Numbered from the stretch's first letter, positions 32,009 through 41,170 are shown. The stretch is DNA of 64,000 bases from Leifsonia shinshuensis (GCF_014217625.1 NZ_CP043641.1:3100001-3164000), one strand, 5' to 3'. The notes: generated by a model from the sequence alone, not told the origin. Made by a program: numbers and translations.

Positions 32009-32132
32009 CCCCGTGAGCCGGGCGCGCACCGCGTCGCACCTGGCCGCGCACTCGTTCGCGCGTCGGGAAGCCCGGGCGCGTCCGGCGAGCCGTGGGTGCC
32101 GCGGAGCGCGGGTGCGGGATACGGTCGGTCGA

Positions 32133-33335
32133 GTGGAAGACGTCCGGCTCGGCGCCTCGCGACGGCTCGCCGCGAGGCTGAGACTGTTGCGCGTCGGCGG
32201 CGTGCGGCATTCGCTGGTGCGGCCGACGGACTCCCCGCAGGCGTTCGTCGCCGGACGACAGAGCCTCCGGGTGCTGCTGGCGGGCTCCGGGCCCGTGACC
32301 GGCTGGGGCGTCGGCAGCCACGACCTCGCGCTGCCCGGCGCGCTCGCACGGGCGCTCGCGGCCACCACCGGACGCGGCGTCGTGGTCGACGTCGCCGCGC
32401 ATCCGTCGGCGGGCGTGCGCCGGGTCGCCGGGATGGTGCACGCCGCGGGAGCGGGCCGGTACGACCTCGTCATCCTCAGCGCGACCGTCGCGGACACGGT
32501 CCGGATGGTCGAGCCGCGACGGTGGGGCGCGCACGTCGCTGCGCTGCTACGGGAGGTGCGCGGCAGCGGCGCGGGGCCGGTCGTCTGGCTGGGCGCTCAG
32601 CCGATCCGCTCGCTGCCGCCCTACGACGACGGGTTCCGCGACTTCGTGCAGGCGCACGCGGAGCGGCTGAACCGTGCCGCGCAGGAGGCCTGTGCCGAGA
32701 CGGGCGCGACGTTCCTCCCGCTGCCGGCGTCGCCGAAGCCCGAGGGTGGCCGCCATCGGAGCCCCGCCGACTACCTGTTCTGGGCGCGCTGCATCTCCGA
32801 CGCGCTCGCGCCGGAGCTCCTCGGCCACCCGGTCGACTCCGTTCGCCACAGCACCGCCGCGGAGGACCGTGTCGCGGCGATCGCCCGGCTCCGGCTCGCC
32901 GAGCACAAGCAGGACGGGCGGCTGGCGGGTCTGGTCGGCACCGCCCGCCGCACGCTCGGCGCCGAGATCGCGATGTTCACCGTGCTGGACGACCGCGCCG
33001 AGTGGCCCCTCGCGGCGGTCGGCGCCTCGCCCGCCGAGATCCCGATCGAGCAGTCCGCGTGCCTGCACACCATCGAGGCGCCGGACGGGATGGTGGTGCC
33101 CGACGCCGAGCGCGACGACCGGTTCGCGTCCAGCGCGCTGGTCACCGGGCCGGCCCACCTCCGCTTCTACGCCGGGTACCCGGTGGAGGCTCCCGACGGC
33201 ACCCGGATCGGCGCGATGTGCGTGTTCGGGCGAAGCGCCCGGCAGCCGGCCGAGTCGGACGACGACCTCGACGTGCTCCGGGAGCTCGCCCTCCTCGCGC
33301 AGCGCGAGCTGTGGCGGTTCGAACCCGCGTCCTGA
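32133..33335 (+). CDS. SGNH-hydrolase / GAF domain fusion protein
   Basis: 400 residues. Residues 1-230 look like an SGNH/GDSL hydrolase: VLLAGSGPVTGWGVGSHDLALPGALARAL for block I, YDLVILSATVADTVRM in the place of block III, and a C-terminal PSPADYLFWARCISDAL-like block with D and His candidates (PADYLFW). Residues 255-398 form a GAF domain (EIAMFTVLDDRAEWPLAAVG ... GTRIGAMCVFG). The combination suggests a hydrolase controlled by a small molecule or a dead hydrolase used as sensor. GTG at 32133 with TACGGT 7 nt upstream. Confidence 0.78.
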   Translation: MEDVRLGASRRLAARLRLLRVGGVRHSLVRPTDSPQAFVAGRQSLRVLLAGSGPVTGWGVGSHDLALPGALARALAATTGRGVVVDVAAHPSAGVRRVAGMVHAAGAGRYDLVILSATVADTVRMVEPRRWGAHVAALLREVRGSGAGPVVWLGAQPIRSLPPYDDGFRDFVQAHAERLNRAAQEACAETGATFLPLPASPKPEGGRHRSPADYLFWARCISDALAPELLGHPVDSVRHSTAAEDRVAAIARLRLAEHKQDGRLAGLVGTARRTLGAEIAMFTVLDDRAEWPLAAVGASPAEIPIEQSACLHTIEAPDGMVVPDAERDDRFASSALVTGPAHLRFYAGYPVEAPDGTRIGAMCVFGRSARQPAESDDDLDVLRELALLAQRELWRFEPAS

Positions 33336-33351
33336 GTCCGGCGCCCGCCCC

Positions 33352-34284
33352 TCAGCCGGCGGCGTTCGTCAGCGCGGCGAGGCAGCGGTCGAGCGACCCG
33401 CCGAGCGCCCAGCGCTCGCCGAGGGCGTCCAGCGTCGCGCGCTGCTCGTCGCTCGGCGCCCGCAGCCGGGCGTCGATCTCGCCGAGCGGGAGGTCGCGCA
33501 CGACCTCCACCACGGTCGGCGCCACCGCGAGATAGTCGACCGCCGCGCCGAACCGGGTCCGCAGCGCGGGCTTCATCGCGGACGCGGGGTCGGCGGCGGC
33601 CGCCTCGATCCCACTCAGGTCGCCGTACTCGGTGAGCAGCGCCGTCGCCGTCTTCTCGCCGACCCCCGCGACGCCGGGCAGGCCGTCGGAGGAGTCGCCG
33701 CGCATCACCGCGAAGTCCGCGTACTGGCTCGCGTGGATGCCGTATTTGGCGACGAGGGCGGCGTCCGTCAGCACTTCGAGGTTGCTCATGCCGCGCGCGG
33801 TGTAGATCACGCGCACGTCGCGGTCGTCGTCCACGAGCTGGAACAGGTCGCGGTCGCCGGTCACGACATCCACCGGCCCCGGGGTGACGGTGGCGAGCGT
33901 GCCGATCACGTCGTCCGCCTCGTGCGCTGCCGCGCCGACGATCGCGATACCGAGGGCGCCGAGCACCTCGCGGATGACCGGCACCTGTACGACCAGCTCG
34001 GTGGGCACCTCCTCCACGTCGACGCCGCCCGGGACCTCCTCGGCCACGCGGTGCGCCTTGTAGCTCGGGATGAGGTCGACCCGCCAGCGCGGCCTCCAGT
34101 CGTCGTCCCAGCAGGCCACCAGCGATTCGGGACCGTAGTCGGTCACGAGCCTCGCGATGATGTCGAGGAAGCCGCGGATCGCGTTCACCGGGGTCCCGTC
34201 CGGCGCGCGCACCGTGTCGGGGACGCCGTAGAACCCGCGGAAGTAGAGGGAAGCGCTGTCGAGGAGCATCGTTCGCCCGGTCAC
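33352..34284 (-). CDS. 5'-3' exonuclease (Pol I N-terminal type)
   Basis: 310 residues, flap-endonuclease-like. Metal-binding residues are visible in MLLDSASLYFRGF, ACWDDDWRPRWR, HEADDVIGTLA, VTGDRDLFQLV and GDSSDGLPGVAGVGEKTA, the last being the H3TH DNA-binding turn. So it degrades 5' flaps or RNA primers. Actinobacteria carry it separately from DNA polymerase I. Start GTG at 34282-34284; an ATG at 34269 is possible. Confidence 0.88.
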   Translation of the reverse strand: MTGRTMLLDSASLYFRGFYGVPDTVRAPDGTPVNAIRGFLDIIARLVTDYGPESLVACWDDDWRPRWRVDLIPSYKAHRVAEEVPGGVDVEEVPTELVVQVPVIREVLGALGIAIVGAAAHEADDVIGTLATVTPGPVDVVTGDRDLFQLVDDDRDVRVIYTARGMSNLEVLTDAALVAKYGIHASQYADFAVMRGDSSDGLPGVAGVGEKTATALLTEYGDLSGIEAAAADPASAMKPALRTRFGAAVDYLAVAPTVVEVVRDLPLGEIDARLRAPSDEQRATLDALGERWALGGSLDRCLAALTNAAG

Positions 34285-34317
34285 AGCCCGATCATGCCAT
34301 GCCGCTAAGGTGTGCGC

Positions 34318-34764
34318 ATGGCCGGAACGATCGTCGTGGAACGCACCGACACCATCCAGACCACGCCAGAGGCGCTGCTGCCCTACATCGCGGAGCTCCC
34401 GCGCTGGGTGGACTGGTCGCCGTGGGAGGGCATGGACCCCGCGCTGAAGCGCGAGTACACGGGCGAGCCCGGCGCGGTCGGCTCCACCTACGAGTGGAGC
34501 GGCAACCGCAAGGCCGGCGCGGGCACGATGCGGATCGAGTCCGTCGAGCCCGACGGCGTCGGCATCGCCCTCCACTTCACGCGGCCGTTCCGGTCGAGCA
34601 GCCACGTCCGCTTCCTGCTGACGCCGGAGGGCGATCGGACGCGCGTCATCTGGCGGATGGAGAGCACGAAGACCTTCTTCAGCCGGTTCTTCAACCTGGA
34701 CAAGCTGATCGGCCCGGACTTCGAGAAGGGACTCCGGCAGCTGCGGCAGCTGGTCGAGGGATGA
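34318..34764 (+). CDS. SRPBCC (START-like) domain protein
   Basis: 148 residues. Antiparallel beta and a long C-terminal helix: PEALLPYIAELPRWVDWSPWEGMDP is the signature N-terminal part of polyketide cyclase-like SRPBCC proteins, with VRFLLTPEGDRTRVIWRMES in the middle and DFEKGLRQLRQLVEG at the end. Binds a hydrophobic small molecule. TAAGGT lies 6 nt before the ATG. It is coupled to the next gene by an ATGA overlap. Confidence 0.85.
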   Translation: MAGTIVVERTDTIQTTPEALLPYIAELPRWVDWSPWEGMDPALKREYTGEPGAVGSTYEWSGNRKAGAGTMRIESVEPDGVGIALHFTRPFRSSSHVRFLLTPEGDRTRVIWRMESTKTFFSRFFNLDKLIGPDFEKGLRQLRQLVEG

Positions 34765-35165
34765 CGCTCGCTCCGCTGCTGGTGTCGGCCGTCGCGGTGG
34801 TACGGGACCGGCGCGTGCTGATGGTGACCTCCCGCGGCCGCGACGTCTACTACATGCCGGGCGGCAAGATCGACCCCGGCGAGACCGCGGCCGAGGCGGC
34901 GGCACGGGAGGCGGAGGAGGAGGTCGCGCTCGCGCTGGACCCGGCCGCGCTGACCGAGCTGTTCGAGGTGCGGACGCAGGCCCACGGCGAGCCGGACGGC
35001 CGGCAGGTGCACATGCGCGTGTTCCGGGCTCTCACGGACGCCGAGCCGGCGCCGTCGGGGGAGGTGGACGCGGTGCACTGGGTGACGACCGCCGACGCGG
35101 CCCGCTGCCCGCCCGCCGGCCACGCCGTCCTCGACCGTCTGGCCGCCCTCCACCTCATCGACTGA
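34761..35165 (+). CDS. NUDIX hydrolase
   Basis: 134 residues. The NUDIX box is complete: GGKIDPGETAAEAAAREAEEEV, matching G-x5-E-x7-R-E-x2-E-E. Start ATG (34761) overlaps the stop of the SRPBCC gene. About half the usual accessory residues, so only the core fold; may hydrolyse oxidised or damaged nucleotides. A family B hairpin begins 7 bp after its stop. Confidence 0.9.
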   Translation: MTLAPLLVSAVAVVRDRRVLMVTSRGRDVYYMPGGKIDPGETAAEAAAREAEEEVALALDPAALTELFEVRTQAHGEPDGRQVHMRVFRALTDAEPAPSGEVDAVHWVTTADAARCPPAGHAVLDRLAALHLID

Positions 35166-35172
35166 CGCCGAA

Positions 35173-35221
35173 GGGCACGTAAACGCCCCTAAAACGCCGG
35201 AATAGGGGCGTTTACGTGCCC
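35173..35221. repeat. Family B hairpin repeat, copy 2
   Basis: Perfect 18-bp inverted repeat: GGGCACGTAAACGCCCCT (35173-35190) and AGGGGCGTTTACGTGCCC (35204-35221) around a 13-nt loop. The element continues as CTCGGCGG, the same tail as the copy at 17667. It lies between the NUDIX stop and the araR promoter (TAGGGT at 35238), where it could end transcription of the NUDIX operon. Confidence 0.9.
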
Positions 35222-35249
35222 CTCGGCGGCGGTTCAGTAGGGTGTGCAT

Positions 35250-36248
35250 GTGAGTGAGAGCGGGCGCGCGCCGGGCGTGCGGGAGGTCGCGGCCGCCGCG
35301 GGCGTCTCGCGGCAGACCGTGTCGCGCGTGCTCAACGACCATGCGAGCATCCGGCCCGAGACGCGGGAGCGGGTGCTGGCCGCGATGGCCGAGCTGAACT
35401 TCCGGCCGAACCGGGCCGCGCGCATGCTCACCACGGCGCGCTCGCGCACGATCGGCGTGCTGGCGTCGTCGGCGTCCTCGCTGTTCGGGCCGGCCTCCAG
35501 CATCGACGCCGTCGAGCAGGCGGCGCGCGACGCCGGGTACTTCGTGACCGTCGCGCACGCGGCCTCCCTCGATCCGGCGGACCTCGGCGCGGCCGTCGAC
35601 CACCTCGGCGCGCAGTCGGTGGAGGGCGTCATCGTGATCGCCCCGCAGCGGGCGGTGCAGGAGGCCATGGCCGCGTTCTCCCTGGAGGTCCCGTCGGTCA
35701 CCCTGCACGGCGCGGGGGTCGCGGGCGACGACGGCGTCTTCGTGGACCAGCTGGAGGGCGCGCGACTGGCGACCCGGCACCTGCTGTCGCTCGGACACAC
35801 GCGCATCGCGCATCTCAGCGGACCCGGCGACTGGTCGGAGGCACGGGCCCGCCGCGACGGCTTCGTGGCCGAGCTGGCCGCGGCCGGGCTGGAGCCGGTG
35901 CTCTCGCGGGAGGGCGACTGGACCGCCGCGTCCGGCTCGGCGATCGGCGCGGAGCTGCTCGAAGACCCGGAGCTGACGGCAGTGTTCTCCTCCAACGACC
36001 AGATGGCGCTCGGGCTGCTGCACGCGGCGCGCGAGCGGGGACGGCGGGTGCCGGAGGAGCTGGCGGTCGTCGGCTTCGACGACATCCCGGAGGCCGCCTA
36101 CTTCGCGCCCCCGCTGACGACCGTGCGGCAGGACTTCCGCGAGCTGGGTCGCCGCGGCGTCGCCCGCCTGGTCGCGCTCATCGAGGGCCGCGAGCTGGCG
36201 TTCGACGCGCCGGTGGCGCCCGTGCTGGTGGTGCGCGCCTCGGCCTGA
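35250..36248 (+). CDS. araR: LacI-family repressor of arabinose utilisation
   Basis: 332 residues. Helix-turn-helix is VREVAAAAGVSRQTVSRVLNDH with the hinge RPNRAARML; the rest is a periplasmic-binding-like effector domain. It is directly followed by araB-araD-araA, and a palindrome TGTGACCGGTCACA with the central CG of LacI-type sites lies between them. So an L-arabinose-responsive repressor is a strong inference; actinobacterial AraR proteins are of this family. GTG at 35250 chosen with TAGGGT 6 nt upstream. Confidence 0.8.
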   Translation: MSESGRAPGVREVAAAAGVSRQTVSRVLNDHASIRPETRERVLAAMAELNFRPNRAARMLTTARSRTIGVLASSASSLFGPASSIDAVEQAARDAGYFVTVAHAASLDPADLGAAVDHLGAQSVEGVIVIAPQRAVQEAMAAFSLEVPSVTLHGAGVAGDDGVFVDQLEGARLATRHLLSLGHTRIAHLSGPGDWSEARARRDGFVAELAAAGLEPVLSREGDWTAASGSAIGAELLEDPELTAVFSSNDQMALGLLHAARERGRRVPEELAVVGFDDIPEAAYFAPPLTTVRQDFRELGRRGVARLVALIEGRELAFDAPVAPVLVVRASA

Positions 36249-36260
36249 CGCCGCCGCGCG

Positions 36261-36338
36261 ATTCGTGACGAATGTGCACGACGCGATTCGTGACGAATGT
36301 CGCGATTGCGCGCGGCAAAGCCGCGATTCGTGACGAAT
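36261..36338. repeat. Family A palindrome array, locus 3 (three copies)
   Basis: Three copies of ATTCGTGACGAAT at 36261-36273, 36286-36298 and 36326-36338, with start-to-start distances of 25 and 40. The array begins 12 bp after the araR stop and ends 12 bp before the -35 box of the araB promoter. Confidence 0.92.
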
Positions 36339-36349
36339 GTGCGGCCGGC

Positions 36350-36379
36350 TTGACAGGGCGGTGAGGGAGGGGCGAGACT
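36350..36379 (+). promoter_or_regulatory. Promoter of the araBDA operon
   Basis: TTGACA (36350-36355), perfect for a -35 box, followed at 18 bp by GAGACT (36374-36379), a fair -10. A start of transcription near 36386 would place the operator that follows at about +7 to +20. Confidence 0.65.
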
Positions 36380-36391
36380 CTTACGACACCA

Positions 36392-36405
36392 TGTGACCGG
36401 TCACA
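36392..36405. promoter_or_regulatory. AraR-type operator TGTGACCGGTCACA
   Basis: Perfect 14-bp palindrome with a central CG step, the form used by LacI-family regulators, 16 bp before the araB start and just past the likely transcription start. The adjacent LacI-type gene at 35250 is the natural owner. A ten-base partial match (TGTGACCGGT) occurs inside araD at 38272, not palindromic. Confidence 0.8.
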
Positions 36406-36421
36406 ACGGAGTGAGAGACCC

Positions 36422-38029
36422 ATGAACACCCACCGCGACGCCCTCGTCGCCGGCCGCACCGCCCTCGGCATCGAGCTCGGCTCCACGCGCATCAAGGCCT
36501 GCCTGGTCGACGCCGACGACCCCGCGACCGTCCTGGCCGTCGGCTCCCACGACTGGGAGAACGAGTTCGCCGGCCGCGTCTGGACGTACTCGCTCGACGC
36601 CGTCTGGTCCGGCCTCCAGTCCGCCTACGCCGCCCTGGTCGCCGACGCGGAGGCCCGGCACGGTGTCCGGCCGACGACCTTCGGCGCCATCGGCGTCTCC
36701 GCGATGATGCACGGCTACCTCGCGTTCGACGCCGACGGCGAGCTGCTGGTCCCGTTCCGCACCTGGCGAAACACCACGACCGGCCCTGCCAGCGCCGAAC
36801 TGAGCGCGCTGTTCGGGGGCAACATCCCGTTGCGCTGGTCGATCGCGCACCTCCACCAGGCCGTCCTCGACGCCGAGCCGCACCTCCCGCGCCTGCACTC
36901 GATCACCACGCTCGCCGGTCACGTCCATGAGCGCCTGACCGGACGCCGCGTGCTCGGGGTGGGTGACGCGTCCGGGATGTTCCCGATCGACTCGGCCACG
37001 AAGACCTACGACGCGGAGCTGGTCGCGCAGTACGACGCGCACGTCCGCGACATCCCGCCTCTGCTCGACCTCCTGCCCGAAGTCCTCGTCGCCGGTGAGG
37101 CCGCCGGAGACCTCACCGCGGAAGGCGCGGCCCTGCTCGACCCGACCGGCGGACTCCGACCCGGCATCCCGCTCTGCCCGCCGGAGGGCGACGCCGGCAC
37201 CGGCATGGTCGCCACCGCCTCGGTCGCCCCGCGCACCGGCAACGTCAGCGCCGGCACGAGCATCTTCGCGATGGTCGTGCTGGAGCGCCCGCTCGCCGAG
37301 GCGCACCACGAGCTCGACCTGGTCACCACGCCCGCGGGCGACGCGGTCGCCATGGTGCACTGCAACAACGGCGCGAGCGAGCTGTCGGCGTGGGCCGGGC
37401 TGTTCGGGAGGTTCGCGGAGGCCGCCGGCGCGCCGGTCGCCTCCGACGCGGTCTTCGAGACGCTGTTCCGCGAGGCGCTGGACGGCGAGCCCGACGCGGG
37501 AGGCCTCCTCGCCTACAACTACCTCGCCGGCGAGCCGATCACCGGCCTCGACGAAGGCCGCCCGCTGGTCGTCCGCACCCCCGACAGCCGCCTGACGCTG
37601 GCCAACTTCGCCCGTGCCCAGCTCTACGGCGTCTTCGGGACGCTCGCCCTCGGGATGCGCGTGCTGCACGCGGAGGGCGCCGCACTCGACCGGATGTACG
37701 CCCACGGCGGCATGTTCCGCACGGCCGGCGTCGCGCAGCGCTTCCTCGCCGGGGCGCTGGACGCGCCGGTGTCGGTGGCGGAGACCGCGTCGGAGGGCGG
37801 GGCGTGGGGCGCCGCGGTGCTCGCCGCGTTCCTCCGTGCCGCCCTCCAGGGCACTCCGCTGGACGCCTACCTCGACCGCGACGTGTTCGGAGGCTTCACC
37901 GTCGAGACCGTGCAGCCGCACCCGGACGACGTGGCCGGCTTCGCGGCCTACCTCGCCCGCTACCACGACGGCCTGGCCGCCGAGCGCGCCGCCGTCGAGT
38001 CGATCGCTCTGAAGGGAGCCGCACGATGA
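36422..38029 (+). CDS. araB: L-ribulokinase (FGGY carbohydrate kinase)
   Basis: 535 residues, FGGY-type sugar kinase with the actin-like fold. N-terminal phosphate loop is LGIELGSTRIKACLVDADDP; later PLCPPEGDAGTGMVATASVAPRTGNVSAGTS and the C-terminal MYAHGGMFRTAGVAQRFLAGAL adenosine loop. Phosphorylates L-ribulose to its 5-phosphate. This subgroup is annotated xylulokinase or FGGY kinase by default; position directly upstream of araD and araA points to L-ribulose. ATG with GGAG at 36408. Stop overlaps araD start (ATGA). Confidence 0.88.
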   Translation: MNTHRDALVAGRTALGIELGSTRIKACLVDADDPATVLAVGSHDWENEFAGRVWTYSLDAVWSGLQSAYAALVADAEARHGVRPTTFGAIGVSAMMHGYLAFDADGELLVPFRTWRNTTTGPASAELSALFGGNIPLRWSIAHLHQAVLDAEPHLPRLHSITTLAGHVHERLTGRRVLGVGDASGMFPIDSATKTYDAELVAQYDAHVRDIPPLLDLLPEVLVAGEAAGDLTAEGAALLDPTGGLRPGIPLCPPEGDAGTGMVATASVAPRTGNVSAGTSIFAMVVLERPLAEAHHELDLVTTPAGDAVAMVHCNNGASELSAWAGLFGRFAEAAGAPVASDAVFETLFREALDGEPDAGGLLAYNYLAGEPITGLDEGRPLVVRTPDSRLTLANFARAQLYGVFGTLALGMRVLHAEGAALDRMYAHGGMFRTAGVAQRFLAGALDAPVSVAETASEGGAWGAAVLAAFLRAALQGTPLDAYLDRDVFGGFTVETVQPHPDDVAGFAAYLARYHDGLAAERAAVESIALKGAAR

Positions 38030-38739
38030 CCCCCGAGCCCGCCACCTCCGAATCCCCCGCGATCCGCCGCACCCGCGAGCAGGTCGCCGCCCTCCACGCC
38101 GAGCTGGTCCGCTACGGCCTCGTGGTCTGGACCGGCGGCAATGTCTCCGGCCGCGTCCCCGGCGAGGACCTCTTCGTCATCAAGCCGAGCGGCGTCGACT
38201 ACGACGACCTCGCGCCGGAGAACATGATCCTGTGCACCCTCGACGGCGAGGTCGTCCCCGGCTCGGCCGGATGTGACCGGTCCCCCTCCTCCGACACCGC
38301 CGCGCACGCCTACGTGTACCGAAACCTGCCAGAAGTCGGCGGCGTCGTGCACACCCACTCCACCTACGCCACCGCGTGGGCCGCGCGCGCCGAGCCCATC
38401 CCGTGCGTCATCACCGCGATGGCGGACGAGTTCGGCGGGGAGATCCCGGTCGGCCCGTTCGCGATCATCGGGGACGACTCCATCGGCCGCGGCATCGTCG
38501 CGACCCTCGACGGGCACCGCAGCCGCGCCGTCCTCATGCAGAGCCACGGCGTCTTCACCATCGGCCGCGACGCGCGCGACGCCGTGAAGGCCGCGGTCAT
38601 GGCGGAGGACGTCGCCCGCACCGTGCACATCGCGCGGCAGGGCGGCCCGCTCGTCCCCATCCCGCAGGAGGCCATCGACAGCCTCTTCGACCGCTACCAG
38701 AACGTCTACGGACAGAACCCGGAAGGATCCCTCGCCTGA
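38026..38739 (+). CDS. araD: L-ribulose-5-phosphate 4-epimerase
   Basis: 237 residues, class II aldolase fold. Contains NVSGR (substrate-phosphate loop), [10 protein letters not shown], the metal ligands in [14 protein letters not shown] and the last His in [10 protein letters not shown], and C-terminal [14 protein letters not shown]. Turns L-ribulose 5-phosphate into D-xylulose 5-phosphate. Overlaps araB by 4 bp and is followed by araA with the stop and start sharing one base, so all three are translationally coupled. Confidence 0.95.
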   Translation: MTPEPATSESPAIRRTREQVAALHAELVRYGLVVWTGGNVSGRVPGEDLFVIKPSGVDYDDLAPENMILCTLDGEVVPGSAGCDRSPSSDTAAHAYVYRNLPEVGGVVHTHSTYATAWAARAEPIPCVITAMADEFGGEIPVGPFAIIGDDSIGRGIVATLDGHRSRAVLMQSHGVFTIGRDARDAVKAAVMAEDVARTVHIARQGGPLVPIPQEAIDSLFDRYQNVYGQNPEGSLA

Positions 38740-40256
38740 TGCCGAAGCTCACGACCTCCCTCGACCACTACGAGGTCTGGTTCCTCACCGGCAGCCAGCA
38801 CCTCTACGGCCCGGAGACGCTCGCGCAGGTCGCCGAGCAGTCCCGCGGGATCGCCGACCAGCTGGGCGCGTCCGCCGACGTGCCCGTGCGCGTCGTCTGG
38901 AAGCCGGTGCTGACCGACTCCGACGCCATCCGCCGCATCGCGCTGGAGGCCAATGCCGACGACGCCGTGATCGGCCTGGTCGCCTGGATGCACACGTTCA
39001 GCCCCGCCAAGATGTGGATCGCCGGCCTCGACGCCCTGCAGAAGCCGCTGCTGCACTTCCACACCCAGGCGAACGTCGAGCTGCCGTGGGGCGAGATCGA
39101 CTTCGACTTCATGAACCTCAACCAGGCCGCGCACGGCGACCGCGAGTTCGGGTACATCCAGACCCGCCTCGGTGTCCCGCGCACGACGGTCGTCGGCCAC
39201 GTCAGCGACCCGGCCGTGACGCAGCGCATCGGCACCTGGGCGCGCGCCGCCGCCGGCCACGCGGCCACCCGCACCCTCAAGCTCGCGCGCTTCGGCGACA
39301 ACATGCGCTTCGTCGCGGTGACGGAGGGCGACAAGACCGAGGCCGAGCTGCGCTTCGGAGTGCAGGTCAACACCTGGGGCGTGAACGAGCTGGCCGCCGC
39401 GGTCGCCGCGGCCTCCGAGGACGCCGTCGACGCGCTGGTCGCGGAATACGAAGACCTCTACGACGTGGTCCCCGAGCTGCGCCGCGGCGGCGACCGTCAC
39501 CAGTCGCTGCGCGACGGCGCCGCGATCGAGCTCGGGCTGCGGTCGTTCCTGGAGGAGGGCGGATTCGGCGCCTTCACCACCAGCTTCGAGGACCTCGGCG
39601 CGCTGAAGCAGCTCCCCGGCCTCGCCGTCCAGCGCCTGATGGCCGAGGGCTACGGCTTCGGCGCCGAGGGCGACTGGAAGACGGCCATCCTGGTCCGCGC
39701 GGCCAACGTCATGGGCGCCGGCCTCCCCGGCGGCGCGTCGCTCATGGAGGACTACACCTACGACCTCACCCCCGGCGACGAGCGCATCCTCGGCGCGCAC
39801 ATGCTGGAGGTCTCTCCTGCGCTCACCAGCGCGAAGCCGACCCTGGAGGTCCACCCGCTCGGCATCGGAGGCAAGGACGACCCGGTGCGCCTGGTCTTCA
39901 CCGCCGACCCCGGCCCGGCGGTGGTCGTGGCGCTGTCGGACATGCGCGACCGGTTCCGGCTCGTGGCCAACGTCGTGGAGGTCGTGGAGCCGACGGCCCC
40001 GCTGCCGAAGCTCCCGGTCGGCCGCGCGGTCTGGAAGCCGGCCCCCGACTTCACCACGTCGGCGACCGCCTGGCTGGAGGCCGGCGCTGCCCACCACACG
40101 GTGATGAGCACCGCGGTCGGCATCCAGGCGTTCGAGGACTATGCCCGCATGGCCCGCACCGAGCTGCTGATCATCGACGAGGACACCACGCTGCGCGCGT
40201 TCTCCCGCGAGCTCGACTGGAACGCCGCGTACTACCGCCTCGCCCGCGGCCTGTAG
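38739..40256 (+). CDS. araA: L-arabinose isomerase
   Basis: 505 residues, the normal length. Recognisable from [21 protein letters not shown] to the C-terminal [12 protein letters not shown], with the active-site region [13 protein letters not shown] and [11 protein letters not shown]; the metal-binding Glu and His residues lie in these blocks. Converts L-arabinose to L-ribulose, the first step; the gene order araB-araD-araA is one often seen in actinobacteria. ATG at 38739. A strong terminator follows 14 bp after the stop. Confidence 0.96.
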   Translation: MPKLTTSLDHYEVWFLTGSQHLYGPETLAQVAEQSRGIADQLGASADVPVRVVWKPVLTDSDAIRRIALEANADDAVIGLVAWMHTFSPAKMWIAGLDALQKPLLHFHTQANVELPWGEIDFDFMNLNQAAHGDREFGYIQTRLGVPRTTVVGHVSDPAVTQRIGTWARAAAGHAATRTLKLARFGDNMRFVAVTEGDKTEAELRFGVQVNTWGVNELAAAVAAASEDAVDALVAEYEDLYDVVPELRRGGDRHQSLRDGAAIELGLRSFLEEGGFGAFTTSFEDLGALKQLPGLAVQRLMAEGYGFGAEGDWKTAILVRAANVMGAGLPGGASLMEDYTYDLTPGDERILGAHMLEVSPALTSAKPTLEVHPLGIGGKDDPVRLVFTADPGPAVVVALSDMRDRFRLVANVVEVVEPTAPLPKLPVGRAVWKPAPDFTTSATAWLEAGAAHHTVMSTAVGIQAFEDYARMARTELLIIDEDTTLRAFSRELDWNAAYYRLARGL

Positions 40257-40270
40257 CGGCGACGCAGACT

Positions 40271-40307
40271 CCCGGCCGCCGGCATGTCATCGGCGTCGGC
40301 GGCCGGG
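40271..40307. terminator. Bidirectional terminator after araA
   Basis: CCCGGCCGCCG (40271-40281) pairs perfectly with CGGCGGCCGGG (40297-40307) around a 15-nt loop, between araA and the convergent MerR gene. Confidence 0.8.
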
Positions 40308-40326
40308 TCCCAACCTCGCGGCTGGT

Positions 40327-41151
40327 TCAGCCCACCTTCTCCACCGGCGCCTGCAGCTCGGTGACCCAGTCCGGCCCCGGCTCGTGGCCGGTCGCCTCCA
40401 GGTACACCTCGCGGGTGGGGCCGACCACGCGATAGCCGTCCTCGACCAGGCGCTCCATCAGCGCCATCCAGGAGTCGCCGATGCCGGTCATGTCGCCGCG
40501 GTGCAGCAGCGTCGCGGCGAGCGGCACCTCCGGGAGGTCGACTACGTCGTAACCCTCGCCCGCGCGCGGCGGCGTCTCGGCCGGGTAGGAGATGTGCACC
40601 TCCAGCCGTTCGTCGTCCCTGGCCTCGTACCAGAACACCGACGGCGCCAGCAGCGGACGCCCCGCGGCCTCCAGCGCGCTGTCGAGCGAACCGATCAGCG
40701 GCCCGACCATCGGCCCGACCAGCTCGGGCCCCATGCCGGGCGCGGTGCCGCTCACGGCGTAGACGGTGACCGCCTCCAGCGGCCGGTATTCGACGGGTGT
40801 CGTCATGGTCTCCGTTCCTTCCAGTAGTCGGAGGCGCCGCTCCAGGCGGTCGAGCCGGTCCCGGTCGTCGGCGATGCCGGCCTCCAGCTCGGTCCGCCGC
40901 TGCCGCAGCGCCGCCGTGAGGGCGGGCCGCGGGTCGTCGGACGCGAGCACGGCGGCGATGGCGTCGAGCCCGACCCCGAGCTGCCGCAGCTCCACGATCA
41001 GCAGCAGACCCGCCAGCTGCGCGTCCGAGTACGAGCGGTACCCGCTGTGCTCGTCCACACGCGCCGGCGGCAGCAGGCCGATGGCGTCGTAGTGCCGCAG
41101 CATCCTGACGCTCACCCGCCCGATCGCGGCGAACTCCCCGATGGTGTACAT
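40327..41151 (-). CDS. MerR-family regulator with GyrI-like effector domain
   Basis: 274 residues. N-terminal winged helix MYTIGEFAAIGRVSVRMLRHYDAIGLLPPARVDEHSGYRSY, a coiled-coil linker (residues 75-115), and a GyrI-like ligand-binding domain (residues 120-274), the same layout as BmrR and its kin. Binds bulky drugs or dyes and activates a promoter with a stretched spacer. ATG at 41149-41151. It is divergent from the NmrA-like gene; a MerR-type inverted repeat lies in the gap. Confidence 0.9.
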   Translation of the reverse strand: MYTIGEFAAIGRVSVRMLRHYDAIGLLPPARVDEHSGYRSYSDAQLAGLLLIVELRQLGVGLDAIAAVLASDDPRPALTAALRQRRTELEAGIADDRDRLDRLERRLRLLEGTETMTTPVEYRPLEAVTVYAVSGTAPGMGPELVGPMVGPLIGSLDSALEAAGRPLLAPSVFWYEARDDERLEVHISYPAETPPRAGEGYDVVDLPEVPLAATLLHRGDMTGIGDSWMALMERLVEDGYRVVGPTREVYLEATGHEPGPDWVTELQAPVEKVG

Positions 41152-41170
41152 GATGGAGGCCACGATCCAG

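Noticed and set aside
38272..38281. Second AraR operator inside araD
   Set aside because: Only ten bases match (TGTGACCGGT) and the other half-site is missing.
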